From Pseudomonadota bacterium (GTDB lineage Bacteria; Pseudomonadota; Gammaproteobacteria; Steroidobacterales; JBCBZW01), in the NCBI GenBank assembly GCA_039193195.1, contig JBCCWS010000002.1:248001-312000 (forward strand): a stretch of 64,000 nt of DNA, given 5' to 3'. Shown piece after piece: positions 8,722 through 18,909 of the stretch (its first letter is position 1; every line of letters starts with the position of its first letter). The position numbers and the translations under genes were made by a program. The notes beneath the pieces are model-generated. The model worked only from the letters and a program-made list of their open reading frames with translations. It had not been told where the DNA came from and did no database searches.

Positions 8722-10829
8722 GCAGCCTCCTGGTCGAGATCGGCGCCGAAGAGCTGCCGCCGGGTGCACTCGAGTCCATGGCGCAAGGTCTGCAAAGCCG
8801 CCTTGGCGAAAGCCTGCAGGAGGCGCGCCTCACCTACGAGCGTATCCAGCGCTTCGCTACTCCCAGACGGCTCGCGGTGCTCGTAGACGGCCTCGCCGAG
8901 CGTCAGCCGGATCGGGAGATCGAGAAGCGTGGACCACCGGTCAAAGTCGCCTTCGACGCGGATGGGGCGCCGAGCAAGGCCGCGATGAAGTTCGCTGGCG
9001 GCTGCGGTGTTCGCGTCGATGAGCTGCAGCGCATCGAGACACCGAAAGGCGAGTGGCTTGTCCATCGCGCCAGCGAACCGGGGCGCACCGCCGGGGAGGT
9101 CATCAGCGAAGTGTTGCCAGCCGTGGTGGATGGCATCACCGTGCCGCGACGCATGCGTTGGGGATCCACAGAGCACGCCTTCTCTCGGCCCGTGAGGTGG
9201 TTGGTGGTGATGCTCGACGATCAGGTCGTGCCGTGCGAGGTACTGGGCTGTGCAGCGGGTCGTCGCACCTGGGGTCATCGCTTCCATGGTCCTGCCGAGG
9301 GTGTTGAGCTAGCAACTGCCAACGGCTACGAGGATGCCCTCGCCGAGGCTTATGTCGTTGCAGACATCAATGAAAGACGTGAACAAATCCGTCAGGCGAT
9401 TGGGGTGACGGCGCACGAAGCAGGCGCTGAGGCCCTGGTAGATCCGGACCTCTTGGACGAGGTGACGGCGCTAGTCGAGCTGCCGGTGCCCGTCCTCGCG
9501 ACCTTCGATGAGCAGTACCTGGCACTGCCCCGTGAGGTGATCATCGCCACCTTGCAGGAGCACCAGAGGTACTTCCCACTGACTGACTCGGATGGCACCC
9601 TTCGGAGCGCCTTCATCACCATCGCCAACCTTAAGAGCAAAGCTCCTCAGGAGGTAAGGCGAGGCAACGAGCGAGTGGTGTCGCCCCGCCTCGCCGATGC
9701 CGCGTTCTTCTGGCAGGCCGATGGAGCACGCACGCTGGCGTCGCGGCGTGAGGATCTCGCCTCGGTGGTGTACCAGCGAAAGCTTGGGACGCTGGCCGAG
9801 AAGACGCAGAGAATCACCGAACTCGCCACCGCCTGTGCCGCCGCACTCGGGGAGCCCACCGACGCCGCGGAGCGCGGTGCCCAACTCGCGAAGACCGATT
9901 TGTTAACGGATATGGTCGGTGAGTTCCCGGAGCTGCAAGGCGTCATGGGCGGACACTACGCCCGGCGCGACGGGGAATCGGACGCGGTGGCCGACGCGAT
10001 TGCCCAGCAGTACTTGCCACGCTTTGCAGGCGACACGCTGCCCGCGAGTGGCGCGGGCCGGGCACTGGCGATCGCGGACCGCCTTGACACTCTCGTTGGC
10101 AGCTTTGCAATCGGAGCGCGTCCTACGGGTAATAAGGATCCCTTCGGTCTGCGCCGCGCCGCCCTCGGTGTCCTTCGCATTCTTATCGAGGGTGAGCTCA
10201 ACCTGGATCTACGCGCCTTGCTCGCGCGCGCCGCGTCATTGCAGCCCGTGCGAGGCGAGGACGGTGATGCAAAGGTAGTCACGGAAGTGGAGGACTTCCT
10301 TTACGACCGCTTACGCAGTTACTACCTGGGCGGCGATGAGCGAGGCGCAGGTGGTTCGGACACGGCCGTGGGAGCGCGCAGCGTATTCGAAGCGGTGCTC
10401 GCCGTGCGGCCGCCCCGCCCCTACGACTTCGACCGGCGGATGGCGGCAATTCAGAGCTTCGCGAAGCTGGAAGCGTCCTCTGCCCTGGCGGCGGCCAACA
10501 AGCGCATCTCAAACATCCTGCGCAAGGCTGACGCGACGATCGATGCCCCAGTAGATCCGACGCGCCTTAGCGAGCCTGCGGAACGCGCACTCCACGAGGC
10601 TCTTGTGGAGTGCCGCGACCAGGTGCAGGCCGACCTAGACAGCGCTCGCTACGCTCGAGCCATGACTCGCCTCGCGAGCCTTCGCGAACCCGTGGATGGA
10701 TTTTTCGACCAAGTGATGGTGATGTCTGAGGACGATGCGGTGCGCATGAACCGACTGGCCTTGTTGAGCGAACTGCGCGCGCTGTTCAGCCAAATCGGCG
10801 ATATCTCCTTGCTTCAATCAGCAAGCTGA
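8718..10829 (+). CDS. glyS: Glycyl-tRNA synthetase beta subunit
   Basis: This is a 703-residue protein of the usual length (about 690). The N-terminus '[18 protein letters not shown]' and 'RRLAVLV' are diagnostic, as is '[11 protein letters not shown]'-type sequence near 450 (here '[18 protein letters not shown]'). The beta subunit binds tRNA and is required for aminoacylation with GlyQ. The ATG at 8718 lies in the ATGA overlap with glyQ, so the two are translationally coupled and made in equal amounts. Confidence 0.97.
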   Translation: MSSLLVEIGAEELPPGALESMAQGLQSRLGESLQEARLTYERIQRFATPRRLAVLVDGLAERQPDREIEKRGPPVKVAFDADGAPSKAAMKFAGGCGVRVDELQRIETPKGEWLVHRASEPGRTAGEVISEVLPAVVDGITVPRRMRWGSTEHAFSRPVRWLVVMLDDQVVPCEVLGCAAGRRTWGHRFHGPAEGVELATANGYEDALAEAYVVADINERREQIRQAIGVTAHEAGAEALVDPDLLDEVTALVELPVPVLATFDEQYLALPREVIIATLQEHQRYFPLTDSDGTLRSAFITIANLKSKAPQEVRRGNERVVSPRLADAAFFWQADGARTLASRREDLASVVYQRKLGTLAEKTQRITELATACAAALGEPTDAAERGAQLAKTDLLTDMVGEFPELQGVMGGHYARRDGESDAVADAIAQQYLPRFAGDTLPASGAGRALAIADRLDTLVGSFAIGARPTGNKDPFGLRRAALGVLRILIEGELNLDLRALLARAASLQPVRGEDGDAKVVTEVEDFLYDRLRSYYLGGDERGAGGSDTAVGARSVFEAVLAVRPPRPYDFDRRMAAIQSFAKLEASSALAAANKRISNILRKADATIDAPVDPTRLSEPAERALHEALVECRDQVQADLDSARYARAMTRLASLREPVDGFFDQVMVMSEDDAVRMNRLALLSELRALFSQIGDISLLQSAS

Positions 10830-10837
10830 GGGCCCCG

Positions 10838-11680
10838 ATGCGGGCGCAGCAGCTGAAGGCGAATCTCGGGCCCTGGCGCTATTGGTGGTACTGGCTGCGC
10901 TCGGCATGTTTTCAGTGCTCGCTGGTGGTCACCGTGCTGCTGTTCGCGCCACCGATCTTGCTAGGCGCCCTAATCCCCATGTCTAGGCAGGCACGCTGGA
11001 GATACTCCTACACCATCGCCCGCGCATGGACTCAAACCGCGCTGTTTTCCCTGCGATGGCTATGCGGCATCCAGCATGAGGTGCATGGGCGCGCCTGGTT
11101 ACCAACCTCACCGGCGGTGGTCATGACCAAGCATCAGTCAGCTTGGGAGACCCTGGCGCAGCTGAGCATCCTCCCGCCCCAGTGTTGGGTTCTCAAGCGC
11201 GAGCTCCTGGCCGTGCCTTTCTTCGGATGGGCCCTGCGCACCCTAAAGCCCATCCCCGTTGCTCGCGGCAAGGATGGAGCCGGAAGGTCTGGCCTTCACG
11301 GGGTGGTCGAAAATGGAACGACTCGCTTGCGCGAGGGCCTGTGGGTAGTAGTGTTCCCCGAGGGCACTCGGGTCAAGCCAGGAGAACCCAAGCGCTACCG
11401 CGCTGGCGGTGCGCACCTGGCGGTGAGCGCTGGCGTACCTGTGGTGCCGGTCGCGCACAACGCCGGCTCGCACTGGATGTCCGGTACGGTGCTCAAGGTA
11501 CCCGGCACCATCACCATGTCGATCGGGCCGTCGATCGACCCGCGAGGGAAGACGCCTGCAGAGGTTCTGGAGGCCGCGCGAACTTGGATAGAGCAGGAGC
11601 AAAAGCTCCTTGACCCCGTAGCCCAACAACCACAACGCGCGCGCAGCAACAAGAACGCGGACGACTCTGCCGCCGCGTAG
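10838..11680 (+). CDS. 1-acyl-glycerol-3-phosphate acyltransferase (PlsC/LptA type)
   Basis: This 280-residue membrane-associated acyltransferase has one strong hydrophobic segment (about 26-48) followed by the acyltransferase domain. Block I reads His99-Gln-Ser-Ala-Trp-Glu104 ('TKHQSAWETL'), an HX4E form instead of the usual HX4D. Block III is FPEGTR (173-178). The family adds the second acyl chain to lysophosphatidate in phospholipid synthesis. It starts 8 bp after glyS and converges on gyrB, the position of the lysophosphatidate acyltransferase gene PA0005 in Pseudomonas. The gmhB gene that lies between in Pseudomonas is missing here. Confidence 0.88.
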   Translation: MRAQQLKANLGPWRYWWYWLRSACFQCSLVVTVLLFAPPILLGALIPMSRQARWRYSYTIARAWTQTALFSLRWLCGIQHEVHGRAWLPTSPAVVMTKHQSAWETLAQLSILPPQCWVLKRELLAVPFFGWALRTLKPIPVARGKDGAGRSGLHGVVENGTTRLREGLWVVVFPEGTRVKPGEPKRYRAGGAHLAVSAGVPVVPVAHNAGSHWMSGTVLKVPGTITMSIGPSIDPRGKTPAEVLEAARTWIEQEQKLLDPVAQQPQRARSNKNADDSAAA

Positions 11681-11694
11681 AGAGACGCGGCGGC
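11669..11694. terminator. Perfect hairpin between convergent plsC-type gene and gyrB
   Basis: A perfect 10 bp stem, GCCGCCGCGT (11669-11678) and ACGCGGCGGC (11685-11694), has a 6-base loop. It overlaps the last three Ala codons of the acyltransferase and ends 11 bp before the gyrB stop. It has no T-run on either side, so it may be an mRNA 3'-end stabiliser shared by both convergent transcripts instead of a classical terminator. Confidence 0.5.
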
Positions 11695-11705
11695 GCACTG
11701 ACTGG

Positions 11706-14126
<2,421 letters not shown>

Positions 14127-15191
14127 CTATTTTACGCGTGTCACACGCCCATGTTCCACGTGAAACACCGCTTCCGCCGCGGTATCGATAACGCCCCGGG
14201 ATAATCCCGTCACAAAGCGCTGCTCGCACAACAACAGGGTCCAGTCGAGGAGACGGTTTAGTCGAGAATCAGTAACCTCGGCGCCAGGGTCATCGATTAG
14301 GAGCACTGGCGGGGAACCGAGCGTCTCCCCCACTAAACGAACTTGCCCTAGCACTAGCGCGCAGGCCACAAGCTTCTGCTGCCCCCCTGAGGCGTGGTCA
14401 CGAGCCAATTGATCGTCGACTTGGATCTCCAGATCTGCCCGATGAGGGCCCACACCCGTCATTCCCCGAGCCCGATCCCGTTCCTGCGAGCGCAGAAGGG
14501 CCTCCTCAAGGCTCATGGCACTCGACCAGCCCTGCATGTACTGCAAGTTGATCGGCAGCCCAAGCAAGTCTGCCACCACGTCGTCCAGACCTTCTGACAG
14601 TTCAGCCACGTATTGTCGGCGAGCCTCGCTCAGTAACGTACCGTGTAAGGCCATTTCGGCCTCCCATGCGGAGAGCACAGTACCCGCAACCCCTTCCTTC
14701 AGCCCTGCGTTGCGTTGACGCAGGGCCCGCTGGTAGCGGCGCCAGGCATCAAGGAACGGGTGTTTCACGTGAAACACACCCCAATCGAGGAAGCGGCGTC
14801 GCACGCCAGGTCCACCTCGAACCAGCTCCTGAACCTGTGTATCAATGATTTCTACGGGAAACAGCCGGGCCAGCTCGGTCAAACCGTCCGCATCGCGCCC
14901 ATCAACCTGGCCCAACGTGCGCCCATCCAGCCATTTCACGCCGAGCTGGCGCTGAGCTCCATCGCCAGCAATCAGCGTTCCACGCACCGCTAGCCCCGTG
15001 TGCTCTTTAGTCACCAGGTGGTTCAAGCTGGACGAACGAAAGGAACGAGCGCGACCGAGAAGGTAGATAGCCTCGAGGACGCTGGTCTTGCCAGCGCCAT
15101 TATCGCCATAGAGGACGTTGGTGCCCGGAGAGAAGTCGAGCTTGAGGTCGCGCAGGCAGCGGAAATGCACGCCGCCCAGGCGTTCGAGCAT
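14127..15191 (-). CDS. recF: DNA replication and repair protein RecF
   Basis: This is a 354-residue SMC-like ABC ATPase that helps load RecA at single-strand gaps. Walker A is 'YGDNGAGKTSVLEAIYLLGR' (about 33-52), the signature motif is 'ASGGQQKLVACALVLGQ', and Walker B is 'VLLIDDP'. Two parS sites lie inside the coding sequence and leave a visible mark on the protein, as 'FHVKH' and 'FHVEH' peptides at the points where the palindromes are translated. It starts 22 bp after dnaN. Confidence 0.97.
   Translation of the reverse strand: MLERLGGVHFRCLRDLKLDFSPGTNVLYGDNGAGKTSVLEAIYLLGRARSFRSSSLNHLVTKEHTGLAVRGTLIAGDGAQRQLGVKWLDGRTLGQVDGRDADGLTELARLFPVEIIDTQVQELVRGGPGVRRRFLDWGVFHVKHPFLDAWRRYQRALRQRNAGLKEGVAGTVLSAWEAEMALHGTLLSEARRQYVAELSEGLDDVVADLLGLPINLQYMQGWSSAMSLEEALLRSQERDRARGMTGVGPHRADLEIQVDDQLARDHASGGQQKLVACALVLGQVRLVGETLGSPPVLLIDDPGAEVTDSRLNRLLDWTLLLCEQRFVTGLSRGVIDTAAEAVFHVEHGRVTRVK
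14152..14167. promoter_or_regulatory. parS: parS centromere site 1
   Basis: TGTTCCACGTGAAACA differs from the universal ParB-binding palindrome TGTTTCACGTGAAACA at one base. It lies inside the 3' end of recF, about 28 kb from the parAB genes, as expected for origin-proximal parS sites. Confidence 0.88.
14761..14776. promoter_or_regulatory. parS: parS centromere site 2 (perfect)
   Basis: TGTTTCACGTGAAACA is a perfect 16 bp parS palindrome, in fact flanked to 18 bp by G and C. It lies in the middle of recF, 609 bp from site 1. ParB encoded at 42493 should nucleate here and spread over the origin region. Confidence 0.95.
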
Positions 15192-15213
15192 AGTGGGAGA
15201 CCGGTGGTGCGGC

Positions 15214-16314
15214 CTACAGCCGCATGGGCATCACAACGTACTTGCTCTGATCGGCGTCGCTACCAGTGACCAGGCAGCTGGAACTTGGATCATTGAGACG
15301 CAGGGTTACGGTTTCGCCGTCCACAGCCCCCAAGGCGTCAATCAGATAGGTCACGTTGAAGCCGATCGCCATGCCTGCACCGCCGTACTCGACCTCCATC
15401 TCTTCCTCAGCCTCTTCCTGTTCGGGGTTATGGGCTTGGATAATCAGGCGATTCTCGGCGAGTTCTAGGCGAATTCCCCGGTACTTTTCATTCGAGAGGA
15501 TCGATGCCCGGCGCAAGGCCTGCATGAGTTCCGCCTTGTCCGTGTCGAGCTGGTTGCTCACAGTGGCGGGCACTACTTTCTCGTAGTCCGGGAAGCGACC
15601 GTCGATCAGCTTCGATGTAAATCGCGTGCCGCCGTCGAGTGACACCATGATGTGATTGGCCCCTACGGTCACCCGTGCTTCTCCTTCGCTTGGGAGCAGT
15701 CGCTGAAGTTCAAGTACACCCTTGCGTGGCACGATGACCTGCACGGAAGCATCAGCCGCCTCTGGCAATGGCATTTGGGACATAGACAAGCGGTGGCCGT
15801 CCGTAGCCACGGCACGCATGGTGCCCTCCTTCATCTCTAGCAGGAGGCCGTTCAGGAAGTAGCGCACATCTTGTTGAGCCATGGAGAACTGCGTCTTCTC
15901 GATAAGGCGAGACAGTTCCGCGCATGACAGGGCGAGACTCAGCTGTCCGTCCACTTCGTCGACCACTGGAAACTCCGAGGCCTCCAGGCATGACAGCGTG
16001 AATCGGGAGCGTCCGGATTTCACGGTGACCTTATCGCCAGATCTGGACAGGGTAACTTTCGCCCCATCGGGAAGTGCCTTGCAGATATCCAGAAACTTGC
16101 GGCCCGGTACGGTGACCTCCCCTGTCTCGTCCGCCGCGACCTCGACGCTCGCCGACAACTCCACCTCGAGATCAGTGGCGGTCACCGACAAACGATCTGA
16201 CTCCACGACCAGCAGTACGTTGGCCAGGATCGGCATGGTCTGACGTCGCTCGACTGCTCCGATCACCTTCTGAAGCGGAGCGAGCAGTACCTCGCGTTCT
16301 GTCGTCAGTTTCAT
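15214..16314 (-). CDS. dnaN: DNA polymerase III beta sliding clamp
   Basis: This is a 366-residue protein of exactly the usual clamp length, with the three-fold clamp repeats: 'KVIGAVERRQTMPILANVLL' at the N-terminus, 'DVRYFLNGLLLEM' in the middle and 'YVVMPMRL' at the C-terminus. It forms the ring that tethers DNA polymerase to DNA. It lies between the probable oriC and recF. The ATG at 16314 is the canonical start ('MKLTTEREVLLAPLQ'). Confidence 0.98.
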   Translation of the reverse strand: MKLTTEREVLLAPLQKVIGAVERRQTMPILANVLLVVESDRLSVTATDLEVELSASVEVAADETGEVTVPGRKFLDICKALPDGAKVTLSRSGDKVTVKSGRSRFTLSCLEASEFPVVDEVDGQLSLALSCAELSRLIEKTQFSMAQQDVRYFLNGLLLEMKEGTMRAVATDGHRLSMSQMPLPEAADASVQVIVPRKGVLELQRLLPSEGEARVTVGANHIMVSLDGGTRFTSKLIDGRFPDYEKVVPATVSNQLDTDKAELMQALRRASILSNEKYRGIRLELAENRLIIQAHNPEQEEAEEEMEVEYGGAGMAIGFNVTYLIDALGAVDGETVTLRLNDPSSSCLVTGSDADQSKYVVMPMRL

Positions 16315-16531
16315 GCGCTGGTTCGTCCTTCCACCGGTGTAATAGAAATAAGAGATCTATATATAGATTACTGTGTTGATTATTAAGCGGGAACCAACTC
16401 GTGGATAAGTGATATTTCTCTATTATTTTCAGCCACTTACTGTTCCACTCGGTGCGTTGAGAAGCAGCTGATGGGCTGTGGGTTCTCTGTGGAGGTGTGG
16501 GGATGAAAATCCCCCTCCTGACTTATCCACA
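16315..16531. other. oriC: Probable chromosome replication origin (oriC) between dnaN and dnaA
   Basis: This 217 bp gap is far richer in A/T than its surroundings, above all at 16340-16384, which contains the alternating run TCTATATATAGATTA. It carries a perfect DnaA box TTATCCACA (16523-16531) directly next to the dnaA stop and a second 8/9 box on the opposite strand (TTATCCACG, 16400-16408). Several weaker boxes occur. The 190 bp on the other side of dnaA, facing rpmH, is GC-rich and has no DnaA box. Two parS sites lie 1.5-2.2 kb away. The region must also hold the dnaN promoter if dnaN is not read through from dnaA. Confidence 0.72.
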
Positions 16532-17899
16532 TCATCGCGTTAGGGTTCTACACAGCTTGTCAAAGTCCTGCTGGATCCGCTGATCCGAGCGGCGTAGCTC
16601 GTCCACCTTCCGTACCGCGTGAATCACCGTGGTGTGGTCGCGGCCGCCGAAAGCGTCGCCTATCTCCGGCAGGCTGTGCCCGGTAAGCTCCTTGGTGAGG
16701 GCCATCGCGATCTGACGTGGGCGAGTGACGGAACGCGAGCGGCTCTTCGATAGCAGGTCGGCGACGCGAACGGAGTAGTAGTCCGCCACGGTCTTCTGGA
16801 TCTGCTCGATCGTCACGTTGCGATCGTGGTGGCGGATGATGTCCTTTAGCGAGTGCTCAGCGAACTCCAGGGTGATCGGCTGGCCGGTGAGCTGAGCGGT
16901 GGCGAGCAGCCGTCGAAGCGCACCTTCGAGCTCGCGCACGTTCGAGCGCATGGCCTGGGCGATCATGAAAGCCACGTCTTGGGGCAGCTGCACGCCCGCC
17001 GACACGGCCTTGGATTTGAGGATGGCCACGCTGGTCTCCAGTTCCGGTGGTTCGATCGCTACCGTAAGTCCGGAACCGAAGCGAGACGATAGGCGCTCTT
17101 CTAGACCATCGACGTCCTTCGGGTAGCGGTCGCTGGTCAGGATCACCTGTCGTTGGCCCTCGAGCAGGGCGTTGAAGGTGTGGAAGAACTCCTCCTGAGA
17201 GCGCTCCTTGCCTGCGAAAAACTGGATATCGTCAATCAACAAGGCGTCAAGCGACCGATAGGCCTGCTTAAACTCATTGATGCGGTTGTGCTGAAGGGCA
17301 TGCACCATGTCCGACACGAAGTCTGCCGAGTGAACGTATGCCACGCGCGCGCCCGAACGAGCCGCCATGGCGTTGCCCACGCTGTGCATCAGGTGCGTCT
17401 TGCCGAGGCCGACGCCGCCGTAGATGAAAAGAGGATTGTAGGCGCGCCCAGGGTTCTGCGAGATTTGCATGGCGGCGGCGCGCGCGAGCTGGTTGCTCTT
17501 GCCCTCGACGAATTTGTCGAAGGTGTAGTCTGGATTGAGGCGGCTGCCCGCGATCTGCACCCCGCCCGCCCCATTGATGTCTTTGGGCGGTTCGATAGGA
17601 GCGAGTCTGCGCCGACTCTCGGTGTCTTCTGCCGCAGACGCCTGGTCCGGACGCTCTACACTGCCCACTTGTAGGCGCACCTGCGACACGCCGCCTTCGG
17701 ACACCTTGCCCACGACTCGCTCTATCTCGCTCATTAACGAGGAGTCGCGGATCTCCTGCATGACGTAACTGTTGGGCGCGAGTAGGAGCAGCAGGCCGTC
17801 GGCTGCCTCGCGCGCATGGAGGGGGCGGATCAGGTTCAGATCCTGCTGAGAGACCAAGCCTTCCAACGCCTCGACGGCGCGATCCCAGATGTGGGCCAC
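16532..17899 (-). CDS. dnaA: Chromosomal replication initiator DnaA
   Basis: This is a 455-residue initiator. Domain I (1-75, 'IWDRAVEALEGLVSQQDLNL') is followed by a short linker. The AAA+ domain has Walker A 'GGVGLGKT' (161-168) and 'DDIQFFAGKERSQEEFFH' as Walker B and flanking region. Domain IV has the DnaA-box-binding 'GGRDHTTVIHAVRKV'. The start is GTG at 17899, preceded by a GAGG motif 5 bases away. It is divergent from rpmH and is the first gene of the replication series. Confidence 0.98.
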   Translation of the reverse strand: MAHIWDRAVEALEGLVSQQDLNLIRPLHAREAADGLLLLLAPNSYVMQEIRDSSLMSEIERVVGKVSEGGVSQVRLQVGSVERPDQASAAEDTESRRRLAPIEPPKDINGAGGVQIAGSRLNPDYTFDKFVEGKSNQLARAAAMQISQNPGRAYNPLFIYGGVGLGKTHLMHSVGNAMAARSGARVAYVHSADFVSDMVHALQHNRINEFKQAYRSLDALLIDDIQFFAGKERSQEEFFHTFNALLEGQRQVILTSDRYPKDVDGLEERLSSRFGSGLTVAIEPPELETSVAILKSKAVSAGVQLPQDVAFMIAQAMRSNVRELEGALRRLLATAQLTGQPITLEFAEHSLKDIIRHHDRNVTIEQIQKTVADYYSVRVADLLSKSRSRSVTRPRQIAMALTKELTGHSLPEIGDAFGGRDHTTVIHAVRKVDELRRSDQRIQQDFDKLCRTLTR

Positions 17900-18006
17900 G
17901 TGTTCCTCGACTCCGTGCGTGAACGTCTGCCGTCCCGGGCGGGGGGACCGACGATACTAACCGGAGTGACGGAGGTGCCGCCAGCACTTCCCCCCGGTGC
18001 GATCGC

Positions 18007-18035
18007 TTGACACGCCGCAGCGCGCTCATTACGAT
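18007..18035 (+). promoter_or_regulatory. Sigma-70 promoter of rpmH-rnpA
   Basis: A perfect -35 TTGACA (18007-18012) is followed after exactly 17 bp by TACGAT (18030-18035), which matches the -10 consensus at four of six positions. The predicted transcript starts about 47 bases before the rpmH start codon. Confidence 0.75.
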
Positions 18036-18089
18036 TCGCGGCTCTCTGCGGCTCGGTCCGGGCCTGCGCGTCGACGACGGAAAAACCTC

Positions 18090-18224
18090 ATGAAACGCAC
18101 TTACCAGCCGAGCAATCTGCGTCGGGCTCGTACCCACGGTTTCCGCGCCAGGATGGCCACGAAGTCCGGTCGGGACGTGCTGAAGCGCCGTCGCGCCAAG
18201 GGCCGCAAACGGCTCTGCCCCTAA
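18090..18224 (+). CDS. rpmH: Large ribosomal subunit protein bL34
   Basis: This is a 44-residue, strongly basic protein that is colinear with bL34: '[20 protein letters not shown]' at the start and '[10 protein letters not shown]' at the end. It is part of the 50S subunit. It is the first gene of rpmH-rnpA-yidD-yidC and ends 4 bp before the rnpA start. The open frame extends further upstream, but the ATG at 18090 gives the exact family length. Confidence 0.98.
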   Translation: MKRTYQPSNLRRARTHGFRARMATKSGRDVLKRRRAKGRKRLCP

Positions 18225-18228
18225 GTAA

Positions 18229-18588
18229 GTGGCCGCCGCCTACGCGTTTCCGCGTGAGCACCGGCTCACCGCCAAGCGAGCCTTCGATAGAGTCTTCAAG
18301 CAAGGTGTGCGCTCCCGCGACGCCCACTTCACCGTGCTCGCGTGCCCAAACGACGCACCCGGAGCCCGCCTCGGGCTGGCCGTATCTCGCAAGACGGCTC
18401 GCCGAGCCACGGTGCGCAACCGCATTAAGCGCCAGGTGCGGGAGTCCTTTCGACAGGTGTATCGGAATCTGCCGCCCGCCGACTTCGTAGTCATCGCTAA
18501 GGGCCCCAGTGCCAACCTCGAAGGGACGGCGATGCGCGAGAGCCTCTCACGGCATTGGCGTCGCCTAGTGCGAAAATGCGAAGCCTGA
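18229..18588 (+). CDS. rnpA: Ribonuclease P protein component
   Basis: This is a 119-residue basic protein that works with the M1 RNA to mature tRNA 5' ends. It contains 'FPREHRLTAKRAFDRVFKQG' and the RNR motif region 'RRATVRNRIKRQVRESFR'. It uses a GTG start only 4 bp after the rpmH stop, which points to translational coupling. Its end overlaps yidD by 13 bp. Confidence 0.96.
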   Translation: MAAAYAFPREHRLTAKRAFDRVFKQGVRSRDAHFTVLACPNDAPGARLGLAVSRKTARRATVRNRIKRQVRESFRQVYRNLPPADFVVIAKGPSANLEGTAMRESLSRHWRRLVRKCEA

Positions 18589-18863
18589 TTCGCTTTTTCA
18601 TCCGTTGCTACCAGCTGCTGATCAGCCCCTTTCTGCCTCGCAGCTGCCGCTTCTACCCAACCTGCTCCGCCTACGCATTGGAAGCCCTCGAGCGCTACCC
18701 TCTGGCAAAGGCCGGGGAACTCACCGTCAAACGGCTGGCAAAGTGCCACCCCTGGCACGCGGGCGGGTATGATCCGCTCCCGGAAGCCCAACCTACTGAC
18801 AATGATGTGGCTCGCTGCGGTGATTCCTGCGCATGCCACGAGCCCCCCGCGACCCGACTCTAA
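18576..18863 (+). CDS. yidD: Membrane protein insertion efficiency factor YidD
   Basis: This is a 95-residue protein with the YidD signature: 'LIRFFIRCYQLLISPFLPRS' followed by 'CRFYPTCSAYALEALERY' and 'KCHPWHAGGYDPLP'. It is a peripheral inner-membrane helper of YidC/Sec insertion. The ATG at 18576 lies inside the rnpA 3' end (13 bp overlap), as is usual for this operon. yidC follows after 46 bp. Confidence 0.95.
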   Translation: MRSLIRFFIRCYQLLISPFLPRSCRFYPTCSAYALEALERYPLAKAGELTVKRLAKCHPWHAGGYDPLPEAQPTDNDVARCGDSCACHEPPATRL

Positions 18864-18909
18864 TCCGTTAGCGTCGGCCCGTCGCAACCCATATTTGTAA
18901 GCGAGATTC

